From the NCBI GenBank assembly GCA_964034945.1, contig OZ035962.1, positions 28,517,530 to 28,581,529 on the forward strand: 64,000 nt of DNA, read 5' to 3'. The DNA is from Chrysopilus asiliformis (lineage: Eukaryota; Arthropoda; Insecta; Diptera; Rhagionidae). The notes beneath the pieces are model-generated. The model saw only the letters and a program-made list of their open reading frames with translations, did no database searches and was not told where the DNA came from. Made by a program: the position numbers and the translations under genes. Numbering within the stretch: the stretch's first letter is position 1; each line of letters starts with the position of its first letter. Positions 22,366 through 32,332 of this stretch are shown one piece after another.

Positions 22366-24292
22366 CCGACGTTGAGGAAATTATAAAATCAATAAACAGT
22401 CAAAAATACAAAGAAATAGTAAGAACCAAAATTGCTAACATTGTGTCAAACAAAAAAAGCATACGCGTCAACCAAACCCAACAAACCATTAATATTACAA
22501 TAAAACGCATTTTTGACAATACTAAATCTTTCTTAAGGAAAAATAGAGACATTATCGTTACTTCGAGTGACAAAGGTAAATCTGTAGTTTTTATGTACAA
22601 ACATGATTACAATACAAAATTAAATTTATTATTACAAGACAAACAAACATACAAAAAATTGAACCAAGATCCCACGACCAAATTACAGACAACAAACAAC
22701 AAATTTAGTAGATTACTATATACTGAAAAATTAATTAACATTCACGAAAAAAATCAATTAACTAAATACAATACCACAGCCCCTAAACAAATATCCCATT
22801 ACGACCAATCGTATCAACAATAAACACTCCCGGCTCATATTTGTCAAAAATGATGTCATATTTTCTGCAATCGATTACAGAAAACGACAATTACAACATA
22901 AAAAACTCATTTGTTTTTAAAAATAAAATTTCAAATACTAATATAGACACCAACGAAATAATGGTTAGTTTTGATGTTGTGTCACTATTTACAAGTATTC
23001 CCATAAACCTTGCAATTGAAATAATCGAGCAAAAATGGAATATCATCAGTACCAGAACTGACATACCAAAAAATTTATTTTTTAAACTATTAAAATTCTG
23101 CCTGATTGACACCAATTATTTCAGCTGCAACAATTCGTTTTACCAACAAATAGGGGGAATACCTATGGGAAACCCATTATCATCCATAATTGCGGACATA
23201 GTAACACAAAAACTACTAGATGAAATAATCCCGACTTTACCATACCAACCTAAATTATTTGTCAAATATGTAGACGACATATTTGCAATCATACCGAAAA
23301 ACACAATAGACCACACCTTACAAAAATTAAACTCATTCCACCCCAATATTCAGTTTACATGTGAAATGGAACACAACAACAAATTACCATATCTCAACGT
23401 TTTAAATATAAGAAACAAAAACAAAATAGACACAGATTGGTACCAAAAACAAACCACATCCGACCGCATCCTTAATTACCTCTCAAACCACCCCCAGTCA
23501 CAAAAAATAAACACCGCCAAACAACTAATAAAAACAATACTAACACTCAGCTCTCAAAAATTCCATCAAAAAAACATAAAATTACTAAAATCCATACTGA
23601 CAAAAAACAATTACCCAACCAACATAATCTACAGTTTACTAAAAGCAAGAAGTAACAATAATCAATCCAACAATAATTCGCTTAACAATGACAACACAAA
23701 CCGCGTATACAGAAGCATAACATACATTAATGGTGTGACAGAAAAAATAACAAAAACATTAAAAGAACATACGAAGGACATAATGCTAGCATACAAAAAT
23801 AAAACAACATTACGCTCAATTTACACAAAATTAAAAGATCCTACTCCGAAACTAAAACAATCCAATGTCATATACAAAATTCCTTGCAAGGGAGACATTC
23901 ATAATGGTACAAAATGCGATCTAAATTATGTTGGTCAAACCAAACAACATCTAGAAAAGAGAGTCAACAACCATAAAAACGATTTGAAGAGAATGGGGAT
24001 CACGACTGACGACACACACCACACAGCATTAGTTGAACATTACAAAACCCACACACATGAACCGGACTTTGAGGGAACAGAAATCTTAGCTAGGCAAACC
24101 AACTACAACAAGAGACTTACAGTAGAGGCTCTACACATTTATACAGAAAACACATACAACATAAAAAGAGACACGGACCAAATATCAGCCATTTATTGTG
24201 CACTACTCAACGAAAACACAAACCCACGCAAACGACGAAGAACTGTTACAGACACAGACAATAACACCAATAACAAACGCTCGAGGCACTAA
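22366..24292 (+). pseudogene. Penelope-like RT/GIY-YIG polyprotein, frameshifted
   Basis: Upstream frame (to 22823) has the N-terminal block DKGKSVVFMYKHDY ... DKQTYKKLNQDPT. The downstream frame (in phase from about 22790 to the stop at 24292) enters with NIPLRPIVSTINTPG, then RT motif A MVSFDVVSLF, motif B GGIPMGNPLSS, motif C VKYVDDIFAI (catalytic Asp pair at about residues 145-146 counted from 22841), and a C-terminal GIY-YIG-type endonuclease (VIYKIPC, NYVGQT, Arg, His at about residues 342-377). The two frames differ by a small deletion near 22784-22796 that also removes part of the usual LPKIHK motif (only PK then QI remains). The 5' end is missing. Reverse transcriptase and nuclease activity are known for the family; this copy looks inactive as it stands. 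Confidence 0.88.
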
Positions 24293-24705
24293 GAGAGAAA
24301 TAACACACAAACTAACAAACAAAAAAAGCCTGTTATCATTATTAGTTTACTTACCGTACCATCATTAGCTTTTTTCAAAAAAATTAATTTTTCGTTCGTG
24401 ACGTCGTGTTTAATTTATTTCAATTTTTTGTTCTAATTTCCATTTTACTTTTTTGACTAAGTTTTTTAAACGTTTTTAACTTTCCTGACATCAATAAACA
24501 TTTAGGTAATTTATTTGTTCAAAAGTTTTTATGTAAAGTAAATGACATTCAACTAAAAATAACAGAAACCGCGAAAATTTTTTAAAAAACAAAGACATGA
24601 AAATTATTACGACGTCACCATCATAAAACAAAGAAACATAGTAAGTAAGTATTTTTGTATTTCAAATCCTTAAAAAACAAATTTGTAAGAAACTTGTAAA
24701 AAAAC

Positions 24706-24756
24706 AGATTCCCATCCTGAAGATGACTACAAACGTAGTCGAAACGTCGAGGAATT
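24706..24756 (+). ncRNA. Hammerhead-ribozyme-like motif, right arm
   Basis: Core box CTGAAGA (24717-24723), helix II GACTAC/GTAGTC closed by AAAC (24725-24740), then GAAAC-GTC with predicted cleavage after C24748. Helix I is partial: GA with TC next to the core, then GGAAT with ATTCC after an internal loop. Helix III would be only a pair or two (ACGU, self-complementary), as reported for Penelope hammerheads that may act as dimers. The base pairing is read from the sequence; activity is inferred. Confidence 0.7.
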
Positions 24757-24972
24757 AACATTAATTAATAAATAATGAAGGATTTACAAAGAAAACACTC
24801 TTTGATTTAAAAAAACCTACAAATGACCGATGAGCCCGCTTCAAATAATTAATAAAATATTTTTTTCACGTGATTTTTTCAGACTTAATAAATTCTTAAA
24901 ATAGTAATATTACTTAAATGTTGATAATAAATAAGATTTATATATAAGTGTAATTATAAAAATTGTATTAGT

Positions 24973-25028
24973 CCAGGCTGCATTTATGACACCCGTAAAG
25001 GTCAGGTTTAACATAAATGCTGCTTGGG
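24973..25028. repeat. Small palindromic MITE (GCTGCATTTATG)
   Basis: ggctgcatttatg and cataaatgctgcttggg face each other across about 25 bp. A longer relative lies at 43605-43705. Non-coding. Confidence 0.6.
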
Positions 25029-25166
25029 TGGTGTTGAACTTAATTTGTGCTGAATTGTGTGGAAATGGCATTTTTTGAATCGTTTGAGCTTTGCTTGCTG
25101 GACTAAAAAAAAGTTTGTTTATAAATTTATTTTCATATGTTTTTTTTAATGAAATTACAAAACTAA

Positions 25167-25427
25167 CACGTTAGCCTACCATGTGAGTCACCGGTGTACA
25201 CACACTATTGTCATTCCCGTCAGTTTCTCAAGTTCCATGGTTGAGTGCAGTCGCTCGTGCGGTACAAAGGGTTTTTTTTGTCCGTTATATTTTATTCGAT
25301 TCGTTCGTTTTTGTCTGTATTGATCTTGTGTTGACTGGTGACTCACAAAGTACAAAAATGATTTTTGCGTTTTTTCCCAGTGTATACTAGCGGAGTAAGC
25401 GTTTTTTTTTGGCTGGTAGCCAACGTG
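25167..25427. mobile_element. TTAA-type MITE with CACGTTRGC ends
   Basis: Left end cacgttagcctaccat then gtgagtcacc; right end is the complement of CACGTTGGCTACCAGCC with ggtgactcac further in. The right flank is TTAA; the left flank is CTAA, one base off. CACGTTGGCTnCCA termini next to TTAA are typical of piggyBac-type elements in insects. Interior non-coding. Confidence 0.65.
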
Positions 25428-25653
25428 TTAACGGTGGAAGAAGACGACTTTTTTTGATTTTTCAACCAAATTCAACTGGTGTTATATTATCCTTTTTGTA
25501 GAAACATTGTTTTAGTGGGGCTTTTTTCAGGACTTTTTTTAGTTCGGCTTATTCAAAATTTCAAATTTTGTTTTTTTGTTACTCTTTTTTAAAATATTCG
25601 ATTGATTTTTTAAGTTTTTCTGCCACCAATTCGTATTTTTTTAGTCACGTTTT

Positions 25654-26184
25654 TACTTTCCCCTGCTCTAGAGGAAAATTATTTTAATCATGACGGAGAC
25701 CGTTCTCAAAATATTTCAAAAAATATTAAATTTTTTGAAAATTTCTCGGAACCTATGCGCTTTTGAGAAAAAATGCATATAACCAAATTCAAAGAAAATA
25801 AAATTTCCTGCCTTTTTTCCTTTAACGGTTTTTACGTATCTTTAACGGTTTTCGAGGTACAGTCAAAGTCCTCTAACTCGAAATCCCTATAATTCGAGTT
25901 TTCCTCTAATTCGAATTTTTTAACCTAATTTTTCTTTAAATTTTTAGTTTGTTTTAAAAACTTCTAAAAACGAATAAATAGGTATACATTATATTTACAT
26001 GTATTTAAAAAAAATTGTTTCAAATTCTCTAACACGAAATATTCCTCTAACTCCAAACGATTTTGATGGCAGCAGACAATTCGAGTTAGAGGACTTTAAC
26101 TGTAGTTGAAAAAATATTATTTTTTTCATACTTTTTCCGAAACTAAATATTGCAGAGGAGAGTTTTGTGTTGATCACAACTGAT
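25654..26184 (+). repeat. ACTTTCC-hairpin repeat, copy 1
   Basis: Starts ttttactttcccctgctcta and ends ttttgtgttgatcacaactg, matching 52121-52905. The hairpin at the left end is partly eroded, and the GTCY-type tract present in copy 2 is missing. A pogo-like MITE (25860-26102) is inserted in it. Confidence 0.65.
25860..26102. mobile_element. pogo/Tigger-like MITE nested in ACTTTCC repeat
   Basis: Ends CAGTCAAAGTCCTCTAACTC and the complementary GAGTTAGAGGACTTTAACTG, flanked by TA on both sides. The homologous point in copy 2 of the host repeat (about 52831: caagaTAtttgaaaaaat) has a single TA, showing a TA target duplication. 243 bp, non-coding. This terminus type is typical of pogo/Tigger elements. 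Confidence 0.8.
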
Positions 26185-26519
26185 ATTTTTTTCAAGTAAT
26201 TGCCACCACCAACCGATCGATGGAAACCTGGTCAAAATCAGTTTAGTGGATCAAAAGCTGCATGGAAAAGGAGTTTAAAGTGTAGGGGAAGGTAAATTTT
26301 TATGCCTGCGGCAATTTTTATTATTTTTTTCTAAATAACTTTATTATTTATAGACCATAGCAGAAGTTCGTGGATCCTTTTATAACTGTAAACGTTGAAA
26401 AATGAGCTGGGGAGAGAACAGACTTTACAGTCGCGTGTAAAGGCCCGGTAAAGGACCATTTAGATTTTATTTTGCGATTTAAAATTCAGCAATCTATTCC
26501 TGAAAGACATTAGAACTGG

Positions 26520-26740
26520 AATCTTTCGTCGTAGTAAATTCAAATGATCATAACTTCCGGTATTAGATTTTCAAAATTCGAAACGAAAGGTCCTGAACGG
26601 ATAACGCAAATATCATTTTTCCCCGTTTTTCCTGGGAAAATCGGCATTAGGGGGTTTCCGGGGTCGCTGGTCACGAATCTGGTGTTGAAATTTCAAAATT
26701 CGAAACGGCATGTCCTTGATTTATTGGTTGCATCCCAAAA
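26520..26740 (+). repeat. Dispersed-repeat fragment related to 37178-37611
   Basis: Shares cggggtcgctg-tcacgaat and the following ctggtgtt with 37449-37485, and has an internal repetition of attttcaaaattcgaaac. Probably a Helitron-type relic. The 152-codon frame crossing it is not a gene. Confidence 0.5.
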
Positions 26741-27082
26741 CAAGCTTTGTTTCATCAACTCGAAGCCGAACTTTCGCAAAAAATATAACAAAAATACCTC
26801 GATTGATGTAGAAAGTAATTTTGTGTTCGAAAAACGCGTTCTTCAAGCAAAAAAAGCTACACAAATTCAGTTCAACACAGAATATAATTTAAAAATAATA
26901 AAAATTGTCTTTCTTTCGCAAATTTTCAAAAAATGTAAGAGCGAACAGCCCTACAATTCCTTACACATTCAGAGAAGAGAGAGAAGGAATTCGTCAGTAT
27001 GATAAAACGGTGTCCAAAAAGGCTAAAATTATCGTGATGTGATTTTATCGACAGCTGCTTTAAAATTTTTCAGAAGTGTTGA

Positions 27083-28584
27083 TTACGTTTGTAACGAATT
27101 TCCCAAATTATTATTTTCGGGCGGCCCTGGATGCATTTTCAACATATGACGAGTCATCAAACTCGCTCCCTGAACGTAATAATCGGGACATATTTTGCAT
27201 ACGTACTCGGGATGATGCACTGTAATGTGCTGTTTCCGTTGAGCCACACTGTAAAAGTAATCGAGACAGATTCTGCACAGATATCGTCCATCGTCCTTGT
27301 GCCCGTCCATGTGTTTAATAAAACGGTTACGATCCTTAATGAACTCCGCACAAATGGTACAAGCGTAGAGTTTATGATTCATTCGCATGTGTCGCAAATA
27401 ACTTGTATGATCGCTAAGCGCTGCAGGGCAGATACCACAGATGTACGGATTCTTCTTAAAAACAATTTGGTATTTCTTTCGGATTCCGTGAATGGCTCTC
27501 ATGTGTTGCTTGAATTGCGCCAAATCAGCATATGTGACATAGCAGATATCACAGGAAACGGGTTCCGGGACTTTCAAGCTCTCGGGTACACACGGAAGGT
27601 GCTCTAAATATACAACGAATTTCTCAAATACAGTCACACAAATTGGGCATTTGTATGCCTGTGGTTCCTTCACATGGGTCGCCTCGTGCTGGGTAAGATT
27701 TTCAATTTTAAAAAACGATTTCGAGCAAACTGTGCACACGTACTGCGGTTCATGCTTTTTGTGATTCCGCAAATGCTCTCGACAGTCTTGTAATGTGGGG
27801 AATGCCTCTTGACAGTGCTTGCAGCGGAACACCTGCCTCCAAATAAGTTTCTTCGGGAATCTACCCATTGGTTTTATGCTCTTTTCTGGGATAATGCCAT
27901 TCTCGGCGAAGTCTAGGACTTCCTCGGTATCGTCCGTTGTAATATCAGTTATCGTTGGTTCTACTTCTTGTTCTTTGAACAGCGGATAGCATTCCTGTAG
28001 TTCACTTATGCATTGCTTGCATAAAAATACTTCCTGTTTTAATGACTAAAATAGCAAAAATCAGTCTTTGTCTCTGGCTGTCGAAAAAAAACCAACCTTT
28101 ACTGGTAAATCAATCACAGCTTTGTAAATTCGTGTCAGATCTATATCCGCATTCACAGCTGAAAGCAATTTTCCATCAGGCTCTAAGCAAATCAAGCATT
28201 TCCGGGATAGGAAACTCCCTGAATTTCCATTCAGTATTTGTTTTATCTGCTGATGAGATTTCGTGGCTTTTCGACGTAGCGCAACCAAATCCTTCAGTCG
28301 ATTGTAGCAGCCACCGCACAAGGAAGTCGCTTTTCCATCGTCCGAGGAGGCCTGTAAGAAAAGTTTTTTTTTTTAAATTTCTCAGCTTTCCGCCATAAAA
28401 CCAGTATGAAATTTACTTGTAAGCCAGTCGCCTTTTGGAATGCTTCATACATAGACTCCGCTGTTCTTTCGATATTTTCCAGCAAAACCCCAAACATATC
28501 AAACGCCGCATCTTCGTTACCATCGTTGCAAATTCGACAGATTTCGAGTTCTGGCAAATCATCAATTTCTAATATATCCGTCAT
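27083..28584 (-). CDS. ZAD-C2H2 zinc-finger protein with two ZAD domains
   Basis: Three minus-strand exons: 28417-28584, 28097-28351 and 27083-28045, all in phase 0 with GT-AG introns of 65 and 51 nt; 461 aa. Residues ~16-72 form a first zinc-finger-associated domain (CRIC ... CGGC, split by intron 1). Residues ~108-157 form a second one (CLIC ... CKQC, split by intron 2). Then eight C2H2 fingers follow (CKHC, CTVC, CPIC, CDIC, CGIC, CTIC, CRIC and CKIC starts); the third ends HLPC and is atypical. ZAD domains mediate homodimerisation, and such proteins are sequence-specific nuclear DNA-binding factors greatly expanded in insects. Two ZADs in tandem are less usual. The target and exact orthologue are unknown. 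The start is the first ATG and directly precedes the ZAD. Confidence 0.92.
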
Positions 28585-29163
28585 CGCTACAAGTATATTT
28601 CGGGTGAATATTGTGGAAAAAGTACAGGGACGAGCAATTTTAACGCCAGGTGCGAAGGAGTTAATAACCTACAAATTGACGGCATTAGTTTTATATAATT
28701 GTGATCGATTTGTACCGCAAAAAACCTGCCTGAAGCTCTCCTTTGCGAATTCCAACGAATAAAGTTTAAAATATTTATATTTTCTGTGGAATTTCCATCA
28801 TTAAAGATTTTTATGTGATAGTTGTATCGTTGCGGTATCACTCCCTAAAGTGGAAATTTGTATGTTAAATAAAATACGTCCTGGTTCACCTTTTCACAGT
28901 TTTTCAATGTTTTGTACTTTTATTAGGATATTTTCTCGAATTTTATCGATTTTTACATTTTTTATTGATCAAAGCACCACTAATTCGTTTTTTTGACGTT
29001 TCCTACAACTACCCAATAAGCAAGTTTACAAGAGAAAACTCAAATATTCACTTTGTACAGTTAAGGTGAAAAGTTCCAAACAATATGAGTATTCAGTTTC
29101 CCTCGTGAATACGCCGCAAACTGAGTTTTGTCAAAATTTGCAACGTTTGAGAAAGTTTTGCCT
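28585..29163. other. Upstream region of the ZAD gene
   Basis: Presumed promoter side of the minus-strand gene. No core element, repeat end or other gene can be named. Confidence 0.4.
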
Positions 29164-29167
29164 TTAA

Positions 29168-29278
29168 CCCTTTCAGTCACCACGTACACTATAGTGTACA
29201 CACTTTTCAGAAGCCATAACTCATAACTTGACTTGGTAGAAAGTGTGCACACTATAGTGTACGTGGTGACTGAAAGGG
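29168..29278. mobile_element. TTAA-flanked palindromic MITE
   Basis: Almost perfect 111-bp palindrome: CCCTTTCAGTCACCACGTAC continued by the self-complementary ACACTATAGTGT, mirrored at the right end. TTAA abuts both ends (29164-29167, 29279-29282). A further end-like match (tactgaaagggttaa) at 29468-29482 may be a second partial copy. Relative of the element at 61818-63678. Confidence 0.8.
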
Positions 29279-29282
29279 TTAA

Positions 29283-30640
29283 ATGCATTTGTGACCCAAT
29301 TTTGATTTTTTGAGTAAAAAGCTGGACTACAGTGGACGTAATTTAAGAAAAATTAAAATTTTTGATTTTTTTTTTTTTTTTTTTTTTTTGTTTTAAATGA
29401 ATACTAATAGCTTAAATATCATTAATTTGTATAGAGAGTATTTTTAACCCCCATAGAACAAAATAGGTACTGAAAGGGTTAAAAACTATTCTTTTGTTTT
29501 GTAATTTGTAGAATTTTCCAACATATATTTTTGTGAGTAAATATTTACAGATTTAACTGTTTTTTTTTATTCACTTAAAAGTTTGGTATCCTTTTTATTT
29601 TTAACATCGATCTAGTTGGCTAATGATTAATAAATTTGTTAGGAGAAACAGATAAATCTTACACCGCATCTTCATTTGGCATTTTTCATCGCAGAGATTT
29701 TTGATTGACCAATCAGAGCTCGAGTGGACGGCGATAAAAAATCTCAGAGATAAATTTCACGAAATCTTGCAATTGCAAAATTTCTTGGAATTTCTCAATT
29801 CAATATGGCGGAATCTAAATTCTCCCGACAAGTAGTTGCGAAAATAACTAATTTTTACAAACAATACGATACAAAAAGCTTTGGAAGAGAATATATAACA
29901 TTAAGAGATTTTTCTTTTCGTTTGTTCTTCTGTTTCAGCCTGTTCAATTTCAAGTATTGCATAAATTGTGAGAGCGGCGACTAGGTGTTTTCTTTTCATC
30001 GCCATCTTGAGAAATAAAATTTCAAGAGATTTTCGGATCAGCTGTCAAAAAAATCTCATTGCGGTGAGATATTTCTTGGGATGAAAAATTGTTAATCAAG
30101 ACGTGGTGTTATTCATATTCAGAGTGCCACATACAATAATATGCCATACTTCGAAAAGCTGACACCCTGACCTCCCTGAAAGTTCACGAAAAAACGAAAA
30201 AGCGAGACAGTGACGCCTCCCATTTTTTTTTGCTATGGGATAGTATAGAACGGCGCGTTCTAGTGTTTATATCTGTGGGTTTTAGACTTAAAAAAAAATC
30301 ATTAGCTTAAAGGTTGATTGTTGAATATATTAGTTAAAAAAAATCGAAAATTATGTAAGTGTTTGACAATTGAACAAAACAGATACATAATATAATTATT
30401 TTGGAAGAAAAGAATAACTCTAATATATGAATCATTTTTCGATTTTATGTGTTCGCTCTGCAATCATTAGATACTATAATTGAGACTCTGATATATGCGA
30501 AATTCTCGCTTTTTTCCAATAAATTTTAGTTTTTGAATTCGCTGTTTCTATTGCTGCCGGCCATTAGATTTCGCAGCGCGCGAGTGAAGTAGATTTCGAT
30601 GTAAATGAGCGAAGAAGCATAATTCCAGCCCTGGTTTAAA
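29283..30640. other. Non-coding; poly-T run and possible decayed foldback
   Basis: A run of more than 20 T lies at about 29364-29389. Weak inverted similarity (tttttcatcgcagagatttt near 29687; agatatttcttgggatgaaa near 30067) suggests an old foldback element. No gene. Confidence 0.4.
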
Positions 30641-30643
30641 CGT

Positions 30644-31222
30644 CAGTTTAGTTGAATTTGATCTCCGCTTCGAGAGGTTGATTTACCGTTTCGTCTGCAT
30701 AGTGTCGTGTTTTTGTGTTTTTGAGTCCTGGATTTTCTGGATAAGTTATTGAAAACCGCTTTAACCACTCGCTGGAGTGATTTGTGTATTCTTCGCGTGC
30801 AAAGATTTCCAAAAAGGGATTCCCTCCCAAGTGAGAAAAGATGTTTTCATCGCGGCGAAATATTTCCGTGTTTCCAGTGATTTCGTGGTGGAAGTAATTG
30901 AAAATTCCACAGTGAAAAATTATTCAAGCACACAAAGTGCCACAGAGTGAAGGAAATCCATTGAAATAGTGAAAATAGAGCGAAAAAGTGGAAAAAAGTG
31001 TCTGTGAAGTCCACCTTTCTCTGGTGTTTGGCGGCCATCGAAAATTCCAAAAGCAAAAGTGTTTATCGAAAATTCAAAACTCCAGCAAATACAGCTTCTG
31101 TAAATTTGGACTTTTCTTCAAACCTTGATGGTTGTGTTGACGTCAATGAAATGCAATAAATAACAATTCAAAGGCAGTTTTTCTGGAACAACGTAATCTG
31201 CACGGCAGGAACTTGCAAAAGG
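30644..31222 (+). promoter_or_regulatory. Putative promoter and 5' leader exon
   Basis: An initiator-like TCAGTT (30644-30649) is followed by about 575 bp of higher-GC sequence rich in gtgaaa/agtgaa words, a style common in fly 5' leaders, with only short upstream frames. It ends at a good donor, GCAAAAG|GTATAG (31222/31223). No downstream exon was recognised, so the gene, if real, is unidentified. Inference from composition and signals only. Confidence 0.35.
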
Positions 31223-31666
31223 TATAGAAGTTAATGGCACTTTGAAAATAATCCGCACCGCCGCCACTTGCGAAGCTGTAAGAAAGTGCAAAGTCTATCC
31301 CCCTTAAACAAAAGGTTTTCTTCTGGCCTTTTCTGAAGCGAATTCTTTAATGGTGGTATAAATATCTAAGCCCTCTAAAGTATTATCTTCCATTGAAATG
31401 ATAGCTAAATTTGATGATTTGTCCTGACTGATCGTTGATCTTAAGTAATTCTTAATTAGATTTAAACTAGGAAAGGATCGTTCAACGACAACAGCACAAA
31501 CAAAAAACGGCAGCAGTGTGAAATAATTGGGTGCATCTATCCATCTATCCATCCAGTGCAACTCGTAACAATTTAAGAATCGCTTTACGTAATTGCAGCA
31601 AAGACAACACCACTACCAACGCCAACAGAGGTAACCAATGGTGACGCACTGTGGTAAAAATTAGTA
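31223..31666. other. Non-coding stretch after the putative leader exon
   Basis: Minus-strand frames at 31304-31730 are short and overlap the MITE that follows. No homology recognised. Confidence 0.35.
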
Positions 31667-31766
31667 AGGGACTGTTCATAAAGAACGTCATGGTAATTTT
31701 TACTTTTTCAAACCACCGGCGCCATCGCAACCGCCTTAAATGTGTGACGTATTTTATGGATAGTCC
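31667..31766. repeat. MITE, 'TCCATAAAATACGTCAC' family, copy E
   Basis: Ends agggactgttcataaagaac and gtgacgtattttatggatag in inverted orientation, 100 bp. Confidence 0.65.
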
Positions 31767-31915
31767 TTAAAGCGTTGAAATTTACAATTAAGACAAACGG
31801 GTGTATTACGGGGGGAGGGGGGTATTACAGAACCCGAAAAGGGTGATTTTTGACGGAGACCAAACTCCGTCAAAAATTTAAGAGATCCATAAAATAAAAG
31901 ACCAAAAATTTAAGA

Positions 31916-32060
31916 GGTACATAAAACAAGTCACACTTTTAGGGCAAGGGGGGCCTGCCATAATCAACCATACCCAAAATTGTGAAAGATCTTGAAGGAC
32001 GAGGGGGTGGGGGGCTTTTAAAACACCTAAAATTAACCTGACATATTTTATGGACAACTT
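31916..32060. repeat. MITE, 'TCCATAAAATACGTCAC' family, copy F
   Basis: Left gtacataaaacaagtcacac, right cctgacatattttatggaca, with G/C-rich centre (ggcaaggggggcctg; gagggggtggggggc). Confidence 0.5.
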
Positions 32061-32189
32061 CTAATGATGAAAATGAGAAAAAAGTTCAAAAAGTGTTTTG
32101 GAAGAGAACCACAGAGGGTTTAACTGGGAGAGAATGTGATAATTTTATAAATAACAAGAACTTTGTTTTAGAAATTCTTTGTCCAACTC

Positions 32190-32332
32190 AGAAAACCGCA
32201 TCCAAATCGATATGTTTGCTAGTTGAAATTTAATTTATAGAAAACTTACATAAAGTCGTACTAAAACTTTTTTTATTTTATGTAAGTTTTCCATAAAAAT
32301 AAGGGAGAAATATCAATTTGGATGCGGTTTTC
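32190..32332. repeat. Foldback element, 143 bp
   Basis: Outer arms agaaaaccgcatccaaat and atttggatgcggttttct are perfect complements; inner arms aaaacttacataaa and tttatgtaagtttt also pair. Non-coding. Confidence 0.75.

Larger units (their letters stand above)
20849..24860 (+). mobile_element. Penelope-like retroelement with mirror-image arms
   Basis: Two arms, 20849-22365 and 23344-24860, are reverse complements. Each is 1517 bp, matching coordinates always sum to 45709, and I see no indel. The 978-bp centre (22366-23343) carries the N-terminal and core RT region. A truncated inverted 5' copy joined to a longer copy is a known Penelope arrangement. The ORF carries RT and GIY-YIG domains, which is diagnostic of the class. 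Both outer parts contain a hammerhead-like motif. The centre is not duplicated, so the longer copy is 5'-truncated. No clean target-site duplication was found. Confidence 0.93.

Noticed and set aside
20811..24865. taaaatattttt at both sides of the Penelope element as a target duplication
   Set aside because: The left copy is about 25 bp outside the arm boundary while the right one overlaps the arm end, and the word is simple AT sequence.
26544..27002. 152-codon plus-strand open frame
   Set aside because: It runs through a dispersed-repeat fragment shared with 37.4 kb, has no domain, and ends next to the 3' side of the ZAD gene.
27131..27607. 158-codon plus-strand frame opposite the zinc-finger gene
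   Set aside because: Antisense shadow of the strongly supported C2H2 coding exon.
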